Shown: piece by piece, positions 33,227-40,806 of the stretch
How the letters are laid out: each line of letters opens with the position of its first letter
How positions within the stretch are numbered: the first letter of the stretch is position 1
NCBI GenBank assembly: GCA_965221735.1
Contig: OZ244910.1
Coordinates: forward strand, 1 to 64,000
DNA: 64,000 bases
Direction of reading: 5' to 3'
DNA from: UBA2991 sp965221735
GTDB taxonomy: Bacteria; Chloroflexota; Dehalococcoidia; Tepidiformales; Tepidiformaceae
The notes under the pieces: model-generated
Databases searched by the model: none
What the model saw: only the letters and a program-made list of their open reading frames with translations
Told to the model about the DNA's origin: nothing
Made by a program: the position numbers and the translations under genes

Positions 33227-34537
33227 GTGACGGCCACCCCCTTCCCCCTCCAGCTCCGCGCCCTCGACCAGGACCGCCTGCGCCGCTACCGCGAGCACCT
33301 CGCCTTCTACGAGGGCGACCAGTGGGCGGGACGCGCCCGCCGCGGCGAGCGCCGCCTCGTGCTCAACTACGCGAGGGCGTTCGTCGACAAGATCACGAGC
33401 TACCTCTTCGAAGGACACGCCCTCCAGGTTCGCCCCCGCGACCCCCTCGACCGCGCTGCCGTCGAGCGCGCGCGGGCGGCCGAGCAGGCCTGGCGCGCCG
33501 TCGAAGCGGCGAACGGGCTCGAGCGGCTCGACTTCGAGACGGAGCTCGACTGCGCCGTGCTCGGCGACGGCGCCTACAAGGTCACATGGGATGTGGAGGA
33601 GGGACGCGTGCGCATCTCCGCCCCCGACGTGCAGGGCATCTTCGTCTGGCGCGCCCCCGACGACGCCTCGCGCATCGAGGCGGTCGCCTCGCAGTACGCC
33701 GCCGGCGACGCGCCCCTCCCGACGGCCGCCCTGCCCCTCTCGGCCTCGGCCGTCGACAACCTCGTGACCGAGCGCTGGACGGCGGAGACGTTCGAGCTGT
33801 GGCGCGGGCCGGAGCTGGAGCGTCGCGAGGCGAACCCGTACGGGTTCATCCCCTTCGCCGTCTTCCCCAACGTGAGCGAGCCGAAGCAGCCGTGGGGGTC
33901 GAGCGACATCGGCCCGCTGGCCGAACCGAACCGTGAGCTGAACCGCGCCTTCAGCCAGCTCAGCCAGATACTGGAGCTTTCGGGCAACCCCATCGCCGTG
34001 CTCGAGGGCGTGGCCGGGTCTCAGGACATCGCCGTCGAGCCGGGCGCCGTCTGGGAGGTGCCCGAGCGCGCCCGCGCCTACCTCCTCGACCTGCTGCAGG
34101 GCGGCGGGGCCGCCCTCCACCGTGACTACATCGACCTCGTCTACCGCACCCTGCACGACCTCGGGGAGTCGCCGCGCACGGCTTTCGGGCAGAATCCGGC
34201 CGGCCTGAGCGGCGTCGCCCTCAACGTCGAGCTCGACCCGGTGGCGCGGAAGGTGGCGCGCAAGCGGCTCATCCGCACGCCCGTCTACGAGCGCCGCGCG
34301 ATGCTCGCCCTGCGCCTGCTGGCGCGCTACGAGGGGCTGGCCATTGACGGCCTGCAAGCCGAGGCGCTGTGGGGCCCCGTCCTCCCCGCCGACCGCTCCC
34401 GCCAGGTCGCCGACGAGCGCTCGCTCGTCGAGGCCGGCATCCGCTCCCGCCGCACCGCCGCCGAGCGCCTCGGCTCCGAGGACCCGGAGGCCGAGTGGGC
34501 GCGCGTCCAGGAGGAGCGCGCCGCGATCAAGGGGTAG
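33227..34537 (+). CDS. Phage portal protein, SPP1 Gp6-like
   Basis: The 436-residue product has the portal pattern: an N-terminal YREHLAFYEGDQWAG, then LVLNYARAFVDKITSYLFEGH (the conserved helix of the Gp6/portal family), a beta-rich wing region, and LAEPNRELNRAFSQLSQILELSGNPIAVLEG. It ends with a long helical crown (about 340-436). A portal forms the dodecameric ring through which phage or gene-transfer-agent DNA is packaged. The gene is complete and unfrayed, with GTG start and a GGAG site. It stands alone between clpS and RDD genes, with no capsid or terminase neighbours. Confidence 0.78.
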   Translation: MTATPFPLQLRALDQDRLRRYREHLAFYEGDQWAGRARRGERRLVLNYARAFVDKITSYLFEGHALQVRPRDPLDRAAVERARAAEQAWRAVEAANGLERLDFETELDCAVLGDGAYKVTWDVEEGRVRISAPDVQGIFVWRAPDDASRIEAVASQYAAGDAPLPTAALPLSASAVDNLVTERWTAETFELWRGPELERREANPYGFIPFAVFPNVSEPKQPWGSSDIGPLAEPNRELNRAFSQLSQILELSGNPIAVLEGVAGSQDIAVEPGAVWEVPERARAYLLDLLQGGGAALHRDYIDLVYRTLHDLGESPRTAFGQNPAGLSGVALNVELDPVARKVARKRLIRTPVYERRAMLALRLLARYEGLAIDGLQAEALWGPVLPADRSRQVADERSLVEAGIRSRRTAAERLGSEDPEAEWARVQEERAAIKG

Positions 34538-34569
34538 GAGAGCGCTCGCTGCGCTCGCTGAGTGGAGCG
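34538..34569 (+). repeat. Interspersed GC-rich repeat, copy 1
   Basis: The element starts GAGAGCGCTCGCTGCGCTCG and continues CTGAGTGGAGCG, one base after the portal stop. A near-identical copy lies at 48710-48741, also directly after a stop codon. It is followed by a GGCGGG/CCCGCC hairpin. Confidence 0.75.
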
Positions 34570-34590
34570 GCGGGCTGCCGCCCGCCTGAG

Positions 34591-34626
34591 GAGAGCGCTC
34601 GGCGCTGCGCGCCATCGCTGAGTGGG
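34591..34626 (+). repeat. Interspersed GC-rich repeat, copy 2 (diverged)
   Basis: It begins GAGAGCGCTC and ends CGCTGAGTGGGG with a different centre, so it is a diverged second copy in the 184-bp gap between the portal and RDD genes. The rest of the gap contains no gene I can support. Confidence 0.6.
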
Positions 34627-34721
34627 GGAGCTGGTCGGAGGGCGTGCCTGACACGCGATAGCCCTCGGCGCCCCGTGCGTATGATGCCGGTCCACCTGGG
34701 GCCAGAGTTAGGGAACATCGC

Positions 34722-35381
34722 TTGCAGGGTGAGCCGGACACCATCTGTCAGAGCTGCGCGCATCCGAACAGTGGAAGCGACCTGCCCGGCGGTGAGGAAG
34801 AGTCTGGTCCAGGTGACCCGGAGGCGGCCGGCCAGGCGGGCATTTCCAGGCTGTGTCCCCGCTGCCTGCGCCTGAACGAGCCGGGATCGCACTACTGCTA
34901 CTACTGCGGACTGCAGCTCACGGAGGAAATGATCCGTGCTGGTCGACGCGCCGCTCGGGCCTTTCGACAGGGCGCCCCTGGCGGGTTTTGGATACGAGTA
35001 GTCGCTCTCGCGATCGATCTCGCAGTCCTTGCGATCATCGCCATCTTGATCTTCGTGGCGTTTGGAGCGCGCGAGGGAGGGTTCTTCAGCGAGGACACAT
35101 CGGAAGTGGTCTTCGCTTCGCTTGTCAGCGCGGCAGTCCTTGCGTTGTATTCGCCCGCCCTCATCAGCTTGTGGGGGACGACAGTCGGCAAGCGCGCGTT
35201 CGACCTGTACGTCCTGAGGCGTAACGGCAGGGGCTGTGGCTTTCGGCGGGCGTTTGTCCGGCAAGTTGCCTCGATCGCCTCAATTCTCGTCGTTGGCACC
35301 GGCTATCTGATGATCGCGTTCCGCGCCGACAAGCGGGGACTCCATGATCTCATCGCCGGTACCGCCGTTATCAGGCGTTAG
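34722..35381 (+). CDS. RDD family membrane protein with N-terminal zinc ribbon
   Basis: The 219-residue product begins at TTG 34722. A first CxxC (Cys9, Cys12) precedes a complete zinc ribbon (Cys45, Cys48, Cys59, Cys62). An RDD domain follows with about three transmembrane helices (FWIRVVALAIDLAVLAIIAIL, the LALYSPALISLWGTTVGKR region and the terminal ASILVVGTGYLMIAF). TVGKRAFDLYVL and DKRGLHDLIAGT are RDD hallmarks. No closer in-frame start keeps the cysteines, hence TTG. Three nt separate it from the PrsW-like gene. The function of RDD proteins is mostly unknown. Confidence 0.83.
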   Translation: MQGEPDTICQSCAHPNSGSDLPGGEEESGPGDPEAAGQAGISRLCPRCLRLNEPGSHYCYYCGLQLTEEMIRAGRRAARAFRQGAPGGFWIRVVALAIDLAVLAIIAILIFVAFGAREGGFFSEDTSEVVFASLVSAAVLALYSPALISLWGTTVGKRAFDLYVLRRNGRGCGFRRAFVRQVASIASILVVGTGYLMIAFRADKRGLHDLIAGTAVIRR

Positions 35382-35384
35382 GCC

Positions 35385-36248
35385 ATGAGTGCCGCAGGTC
35401 TCTTCCTCGTGGCCGTCGCACCAGGACTGCTCTGGCTCTGGTTCTTCGTTCGGCTCGACCGCATCCGGCCCTCATCCCGCAGCTGGATAGCGCTGACTCT
35501 GATCTTCGGGGTGATTGCGACCATCCCGGCTGCCCTGATCGAGTGGGGGCTCTTGCTGGAGCTTCTGGACTTTCGGCTCAGTCTTGGTGAACCCCTGGCA
35601 CTCACCGCCATCGTCATGCTCGGCGTCGTGGGGCCCGTGGAGGAAGGGAGCAAGTTCCTCGCGGTCCGCTTGGGCGTCTACCGCTCCCTGCACTTCGAAG
35701 AGCCTATGGATGGCTTGGTGTACGGCGCGGCGGCGAGTCTTGGCTTCGCTTCGCTGGAAAACCTGGGCTACGTCCTCTCGTTCGGTCCGGAAGTCATGCT
35801 CCTTCGAGCGCCGTTCAGCACCCTCGCGCATCTGGTATTCGGGAGCGCGTGGGGCTACGGCCTGGGACTGCGCCGGAGCGGGCGGGGCTCGTGGGTCGTC
35901 TGGGGAAGCCTTGCCGGAGCGGCGGCGCTGCACGGCGCGTTCAACATTCTGGTCTTCAGCTCGTTCCCGTGGTCAGCTCTTGTGCTGGCGGTAGTTGGTG
36001 GTGTGGGCGTCTACTTGCTCTTCTCCTGGGGTCAGCGCGTCTCACCCTTCCGTCACCGCAGTAACCTTGCGCTGGTTCCCTGTGTCGGTTGTCGAGAGCT
36101 CGTCACGGCCCGCAGCAGGTACTGTCGCTTCTGTGGAGTCCGTCCGCGCAGGAGTGCGCAGGCGAGTCTCATCTGCGGGAACTGCGATCGCGAGAGTCGT
36201 CGAGATGCGCTCTTCTGTCCCAACTGTGGCGATCGGCTCCTCACATAG
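35385..36248 (+). CDS. PrsW-family intramembrane protease with two C-terminal zinc ribbons
   Basis: The 287-residue product has about seven transmembrane segments and the PrsW (CAAX-related) active-site set: VEEGSK (Glu86-Glu87), Glu125 in LENLGYV, His149 and His183 (LHGAFN). PrsW in Bacillus cuts an anti-sigma factor at site 1. The C terminus adds two zinc ribbons (Cys233, 236, 247, 250 and Cys264, 267, 278, 281), probably cytoplasmic. The adjacent RDD gene (3-nt gap) also has a zinc ribbon, so the two likely form a membrane complex. The substrate is not known. Confidence 0.88.
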   Translation: MSAAGLFLVAVAPGLLWLWFFVRLDRIRPSSRSWIALTLIFGVIATIPAALIEWGLLLELLDFRLSLGEPLALTAIVMLGVVGPVEEGSKFLAVRLGVYRSLHFEEPMDGLVYGAAASLGFASLENLGYVLSFGPEVMLLRAPFSTLAHLVFGSAWGYGLGLRRSGRGSWVVWGSLAGAAALHGAFNILVFSSFPWSALVLAVVGGVGVYLLFSWGQRVSPFRHRSNLALVPCVGCRELVTARSRYCRFCGVRPRRSAQASLICGNCDRESRRDALFCPNCGDRLLT

Positions 36249-36261
36249 GCCTGGGCTGGGA

Positions 36262-36296
36262 CCGACCACCGACCACCGGCCACCGATCACCGACCA
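36262..36296 (+). repeat. Heptamer tandem repeat, five units
   Basis: Units CCGACCA, CCGACCA, CCGGCCA, CCGATCA and CCGACCA lie in the 52-bp gap between two convergent stops. It is probably slippage-derived simple sequence. Confidence 0.8.
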
Positions 36297-36300
36297 CCAC

Positions 36301-36765
36301 CTAGAACGGCTTGAAGATCGCCAGCCAGGCCATGAGCGGGACGCTCAGCACCAGGACCGTGCCGAAGACCAGGGGGACGCGGTCGTCGAGGATCTCGCGC
36401 AGCTCGTCGGTGACCTCGCCCTGCTTGGCGGCGATGAGCGCGGCCGTGCGCGCCCGCCGCAGGCCGAAGCCGAGGAGGGGCAGGCAGACCAGCCAGAACA
36501 GCACGAAGAGTCCCGTGAGCGCCGCCAGCCAGCCGTCGCGCGTGAAGTCGTACTCGGCCACGCCCCAGAAGAAGCCGGTCGCGCCCGAGAGCATGGCCCC
36601 GGGCAGGAGCACGCGCGTCTCGTTGTTGGCCGCCTCGACGAGGGCGTACATCTGGAACTGCACGTCCTTCGAGAGCCAGGCGCGCACGATCAGGGGGTAG
36701 GTCGCGCCCAGACCGGCGCCCATCCAGAGCAGGGCGAGGATGTGAACGATGCGCCAGGCGTCCAC
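36301..36765 (-). CDS. Four-helix integral membrane protein, DUF2269-like
   Basis: The 154-residue product has four hydrophobic helices (about 5-25, 53-70, 80-105, 130-152) and the text IVHILALLWMGAGLG typical of DUF2269/CopD-like small membrane proteins. Conserved His near residue 8 could bind haem or metal, but this is speculative. The GTG start overlaps the last base of the pyrG stop (TAGTG), so it is translated in the wake of pyrG. Confidence 0.65.
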   Translation of the reverse strand: MDAWRIVHILALLWMGAGLGATYPLIVRAWLSKDVQFQMYALVEAANNETRVLLPGAMLSGATGFFWGVAEYDFTRDGWLAALTGLFVLFWLVCLPLLGFGLRRARTAALIAAKQGEVTDELREILDDRVPLVFGTVLVLSVPLMAWLAIFKPF

Positions 36766-38402
36766 TAGCCGGCGGCGACGACGGGGGTGGTCTCGCTCCG
36801 GGGCGTGCGGCGGGCGAGGGCAGTGTTCACGAAGCCGTGGAAGAGGGGATGGGGCCGGTTGGGGCGGCTCTGCAGCTCGGGGTGGAACTGCGTCCCCAGC
36901 ATGAAGGGGTGGTCCGCCACCTCCGCGATCTCCGCCAGCGTCCCGTCCGGCGAGGTGCCTGCGACCGTGAGGCCGGCGGCCTCCATCTCGTCGCGGAAGC
37001 GGTTGTTCAGCTCCCAGCGGTGGCGGTGGCGCTCGTTCACGAGGCCCTCGTCGTACGTCCCCGCGGCGGTGCTTCCCGGGCGCAGGCGGCAGGGGTACCA
37101 GCCCAGCCGCATCGTGCCCCCCTTCGCCACGACACCCTCCTGCTCCTCGAGCAGGCTGATGACGGGGAAGGGCGATTCCGGGTCGAACTCCGTGGAGTTG
37201 GCTCCGTCCCAGCCGCACACGTTGCGCGCGAACTCGGTGACCATCACCTGCAGGCCCAGGCAGAGCCCGAGGTAGGGGATGCCGTTCTCGCGCGCATGGC
37301 GCGCGGCGGCGATCTTCCCCTCCCAGCCTCGCTCCCCGAAGCCTCCTGGCACGACGATCCCGTCGACATCGGCGAGCACGGCCTCGGCGGCGCGCGTCTC
37401 CAGGTCCTCGGCGTGCACCCAGCGGATGCTGACCTCGGCGTCGTGCGCGATGCCCGCGTGCACGAGCGCCTCCTTCACCGAGAGGTAGGCGTCCTGCAGC
37501 TCCACGTACTTGCCGACGATCGCGACCTCGAGGTCACGTCCGGGGTTGCGCTGGCGCTCGACCATCGCCTCCCAGGCCGTCAGGTCGTGCGCTTTCGCCT
37601 TCAGTCCCAGCCGTTCGAGCACGAAGTCGCCCAGGCCGCGCCCCTCGAGGATGAGGGGGACGGCGTAGATCGTATCGACCGTTTCGAGGGCGATGACGGC
37701 TCGCGGATCGACGTCGCAGAAGTCCGCGATCTTGTTGCAGATGTCGCCCGGCACGGGGTAGTCGCTGCGGGCGAGGATGGCGTCCGGCTGGATGCCCATC
37801 GAGCGCAGCTCGCTCACGGAGTGCTGCGTCGGCTTCGTCTTCAGTTCGCCCGTGGCCCTGATGAAGGGCAGGAAGGTGACGTGCACGCTGAGGAAGTCTT
37901 CGGCGGGGACGTCGTGGCGGATCTGGCGCATCGCCTCGATGAACGTCTGGCCCTCGATGTCGCCGACGGTGCCGCCCACCTCGCAGATGATGACCTCGGC
38001 GTTGCTCGCCTCGGCGGCGGCGTGGATGCGCGCCTTGATCTCGTTCGTCAGGTGGGGGACGGCCTGGATCGTGCCCCCGAGGTAGTCCCCGTGGCGCTCG
38101 CGGTCGAGCACGGCGCGGTAGACCTGGCCGCTGGTGACGGAGCAGGCGGCGGAGAGGTCCTGGTCGAGGAAACGCTCGTAGTGGCCGAGATCGAGGTCCG
38201 TCTCCGCCCCGTCGGCCGTCACGAACACCTCGCCGTGCTGGTAGGGCGACATGGTGCCGGGGTCGACATTGAGGTAGGGGTCGAGCTTTTGAACGGTGAC
38301 GGAGATTCCGCGGGACTTGAGCAGGCGCCCGATACTGGCGGTTGTGATGCCTTTGCCGACGCCGCTGACCACGCCGCCGGTGACGAAGATGAACTTGGCC
38401 AT
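36765..38402 (-). CDS. pyrG: CTP synthase
   Basis: The 545-residue product makes CTP from UTP, ATP and glutamine. The synthase domain carries GGVVSGVGKG (P-loop), DPYLNVDPGTMSPYQHGEV and the UTP-binding text near KTKPTQHSV. The glutaminase domain (about 290-530) has YLGLCLGLQ with the nucleophilic Cys and HPEL with the catalytic His/Glu. The length matches the family. CAGGAG precedes the ATG. It is divergent from the ECF sigma gene. Confidence 0.97.
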   Translation of the reverse strand: MAKFIFVTGGVVSGVGKGITTASIGRLLKSRGISVTVQKLDPYLNVDPGTMSPYQHGEVFVTADGAETDLDLGHYERFLDQDLSAACSVTSGQVYRAVLDRERHGDYLGGTIQAVPHLTNEIKARIHAAAEASNAEVIICEVGGTVGDIEGQTFIEAMRQIRHDVPAEDFLSVHVTFLPFIRATGELKTKPTQHSVSELRSMGIQPDAILARSDYPVPGDICNKIADFCDVDPRAVIALETVDTIYAVPLILEGRGLGDFVLERLGLKAKAHDLTAWEAMVERQRNPGRDLEVAIVGKYVELQDAYLSVKEALVHAGIAHDAEVSIRWVHAEDLETRAAEAVLADVDGIVVPGGFGERGWEGKIAAARHARENGIPYLGLCLGLQVMVTEFARNVCGWDGANSTEFDPESPFPVISLLEEQEGVVAKGGTMRLGWYPCRLRPGSTAAGTYDEGLVNERHRHRWELNNRFRDEMEAAGLTVAGTSPDGTLAEIAEVADHPFMLGTQFHPELQSRPNRPHPLFHGFVNTALARRTPRSETTPVVAAG

Positions 38403-38608
38403 GCCACTCCTGCGGTACGGTGCTCCCCGAATGCTACGAGTGAGGCCGGAAGGCAGTCAACGAGCGGGGGCGGCCCGCGAGTAACCTTTACGCGCCGCGG
38501 GCGTTATCACGGGTATGTTGCGCTCTAGCGGGGCGGCTCACTATGCTCGCGTTGAGTGGTGGGGGCGCGCTGTGGGAACGGCGCGCACTGGGAGTGTGTG
38601 TGGAATCG

Positions 38609-39169
38609 ATGGCGCCCAGCGAGCTTGCTCCGGACTTCGACGAGCGGTTGGTCGTCGAACAGGCCCAGTCTGGCGACCAGGAAGCGCTGGGGACCCTCTA
38701 CACCTTCTACTTCCCGCGCGTGTATCGCTACGTGGCCGGGCGCGTGCGCTCGACGCAGGACGCCGAGGACGTGACCGAGGAGGTCTTCCTCAAGCTCGTC
38801 GCGAACCTGAAGAAGTTCGAGTGGCGAGGGCTGCCCTTCGGGGCGTGGGTCTTCCGCATCGCGCGCAACGAGGTGGTCTCGCATGCGCGCCGGCAGCGCC
38901 GGCGCGGCGTCCCAGCCCAGCTCTCCGAGATGATTCCCGACGACCGCCAGGACCATGTGGCCGACTACGAGCTGCAGGCGACCATCGAAGTGGTGCGCGA
39001 GGCGACGGCCAAGCTGCCGCCCGCCCAGCGCGACGTGATCTCGCTGCGCTTCGGCGCGGGCCTCTCCGTGGCCGAGACGGCGCTCGCCCTGAACAAGACC
39101 GAGAACAACGTGAAGGTGCTCCAGCACAAGGCCATCGCGAAGCTGCAAGGGATGGTCGCTGAGGAATGA
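38609..39169 (+). CDS. ECF-type RNA polymerase sigma factor
   Basis: The 186-residue product has sigma region 2 (LYTFYFPRVYRYVAGRV, DAEDVTEEVFLKLV, WVFRIARNEVVSHAR) and region 4 (LPPAQRDVISLRFGAGLSVAETALALNKTENNVKVLQHKAIAKL). ATG 38609 gives the usual N terminus; an in-frame ATG at 38543 would add 22 residues. The stop overlaps the next ATG by 4 nt, and the next product is a membrane protein of anti-sigma type, so the two are a regulator pair. The promoter it reads cannot be deduced. Confidence 0.93.
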   Translation: MAPSELAPDFDERLVVEQAQSGDQEALGTLYTFYFPRVYRYVAGRVRSTQDAEDVTEEVFLKLVANLKKFEWRGLPFGAWVFRIARNEVVSHARRQRRRGVPAQLSEMIPDDRQDHVADYELQATIEVVREATAKLPPAQRDVISLRFGAGLSVAETALALNKTENNVKVLQHKAIAKLQGMVAEE

Positions 39170-40290
39170 TGCGGTTCATGGACCTCTTCCGCCGCACGCC
39201 TGACCCGCAGGCCGAGATCTTCGCGGAGGCGCTCGCCCTCTACGAGGACGGCCTGGAGATCGCCGCCATCCTCGATCGCTACGACGAGGAGGTGCGGGAC
39301 TGGCTGAAGCCGCTGCTCTCCACCGGCCAGATCATCGGCGGCACGCTCCAGGCGGAGGAGGCAAGCTACTACTTCGAGGGCTCCCTGAAGGCGAAGGTGC
39401 TGGCCGCGGCCACGCCCGTCATCGGCGGCGCGCCCGACCCCCTGCCCGAGCCCTCCCGCTTCGGCCAGTTCGGCGCCGCCGTCGCCTCGGTGGGCGTGCT
39501 GGCGGTGGCGGCCATGCTCGGCGTCATCACCTTCGGCTTCGTTACCGCCGGCGAATCGGTGCCGGGCGAGTGGAACTACAACTTCAAGCGCGCTACCGAG
39601 CAGGCCCAGGTGCGCTTCGCCAGCGGCGACGAGCGCATCAACGTGCGCATCCGCCTGGCGCAGGAGCGCATCGACGAGATCCAGGCGCTGGCCGCCCGCG
39701 GCAACCTCAGCGAGGGCCACATCGACAGCTTCACCGCCGAGCTCGACGACATTCGCGAGCTGGCCGAGGAGGAGTCGTTCGACGCGCTGCAGCAGGCCAA
39801 GGTGCGCTCCATCAGCGAGACCGCCGAGGTCGTGCTCGCCGAAACCGAGGAGGAGCTCGCCACCGAGGCCGAGGAAGCGGTGGCGTACGCCGCCGAGGTG
39901 GCGGCCGCCGTGAGCACCAACAAGGTGAAGCCGCTCGACGAGGGCGCCACCGACCCGCCCACGGACCCGGAGGCGACCCCGACGCCTGAAGCGACGCCCG
40001 CCGCCACCGGGACACCCAGCGCTTCGGAGGGGACGCCCACGCCCGAGGCAACCATCGGAACCGGCGTGGACGAGGACCCGGAGGCGCTCACCGACCCCGG
40101 GGACCCGGACGCCGAGGGGACCGTCACGACGGGCGTTGATGAGGATCCCGAGCCCCTCACGACGCCGGAGCCGACCCCTGAGGGGACAGTGACGACCGGC
40201 GTGGAAGATGACCCGGAGCCGCTCACCGACCCCGAGGAAACCCCGACCCCGACCCCCACCCCGACGCCCGAAAGCGGCGACGGCAACTAG
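39166..40290 (+). CDS. DUF5667-containing membrane protein, probable anti-sigma partner
   Basis: The 374-residue product has a cytoplasmic N terminus (about 1-105) with an anti-sigma-like helical segment and one transmembrane helix (about 107-128). An extracytoplasmic DUF5667 domain follows (SVPGEWNYNFKRATEQAQVRF, RIRLAQERIDEI), then a Pro/Thr tail. The tail contains three copies of a unit of about 22 residues built on TGVDEDPEALTDP. ATGA overlap with the ECF gene supports a functional pair; the zinc motif of ZAS-type anti-sigma factors is absent. Confidence 0.83.
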   Translation: MMRFMDLFRRTPDPQAEIFAEALALYEDGLEIAAILDRYDEEVRDWLKPLLSTGQIIGGTLQAEEASYYFEGSLKAKVLAAATPVIGGAPDPLPEPSRFGQFGAAVASVGVLAVAAMLGVITFGFVTAGESVPGEWNYNFKRATEQAQVRFASGDERINVRIRLAQERIDEIQALAARGNLSEGHIDSFTAELDDIRELAEEESFDALQQAKVRSISETAEVVLAETEEELATEAEEAVAYAAEVAAAVSTNKVKPLDEGATDPPTDPEATPTPEATPAATGTPSASEGTPTPEATIGTGVDEDPEALTDPGDPDAEGTVTTGVDEDPEPLTTPEPTPEGTVTTGVEDDPEPLTDPEETPTPTPTPTPESGDGN

Positions 40291-40748
40291 CGCTCTTCGC
40301 GCTCCTCCACGGCCCCTTCTTCCAGGGACGCCCAGCGCCGGAACTCCGCGAGCGCCTCGTCGTCGAAGATCTCGGCGGCGCGGCGCCACTCCTCCTCCGT
40401 CCGGGGCGGGACGCCGTGCATCAGGAGGCCGCGCAGCGCCACTTCCTGCAGGGCCAGCTCGTCCGCCTCGGGGGTGGGGCCGAGCTGCAGCAGCGTGTGC
40501 ATCATGCGGTTCACGGCGGAGGCCTCGGGGGGCGTGACGCGGCCCGCCAGCGTCTCCTCGATCAGCCACCAGCCCAGCGTGCGCAGATCGCGCTCCCGGA
40601 TCGCGCCCGCGGGTGACGCGGGCCGTTCCCGGACGGGCCCTCCCCCGCGGGCGCGGGCATGCGCGTCGTGCGGGCACTGGCCGGCGGGGAAGCGGCAGGG
40701 GGCGCCGCCGCGCGTGGGCGCGCCGCAGCGATCGAGGTCCGGGGACAT
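40287..40748 (-). CDS. Phage small-terminase-like protein with Cys/His motif
   Basis: The 153-residue product starts with a Cys/His cluster (Cys8, Cys18, Cys25, His27, His30: RCGAPTRGGAPCRFPAGQC) of a type often found at the N terminus of phage terminase small subunits and related DNA-packaging proteins. A helical body follows with a basic/acidic alternation (RDLRTLGWWLIEETL, PPRTEEEWRRAAEIF). The identification comes from pattern memory and is not secure; an unrelated zinc protein is the alternative. It is convergent with the DUF5667 gene (4-nt stop overlap) and stands alone. Confidence 0.45.
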   Translation of the reverse strand: MSPDLDRCGAPTRGGAPCRFPAGQCPHDAHARARGGGPVRERPASPAGAIRERDLRTLGWWLIEETLAGRVTPPEASAVNRMMHTLLQLGPTPEADELALQEVALRGLLMHGVPPRTEEEWRRAAEIFDDEALAEFRRWASLEEGAVEEREER

Positions 40749-40806
40749 GCGGTGGAGCTTGCGGGGGCGTCCCCGCAGCCAGAACCCGCCCCTGACGCGC
40801 CGCGCG

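Noticed and set aside
34570..34590. Terminator hairpin (GGCGGG with CCCGCC) after the portal gene
   Set aside because: No T-run follows; the hairpin is part of the interspersed repeat region.
36262..36296. Possible CRISPR array at the heptamer repeat
   Set aside because: Units are 7 bp with no spacers. The nonamer repeat at 27554 was rejected for the same reason. No cas gene is present.
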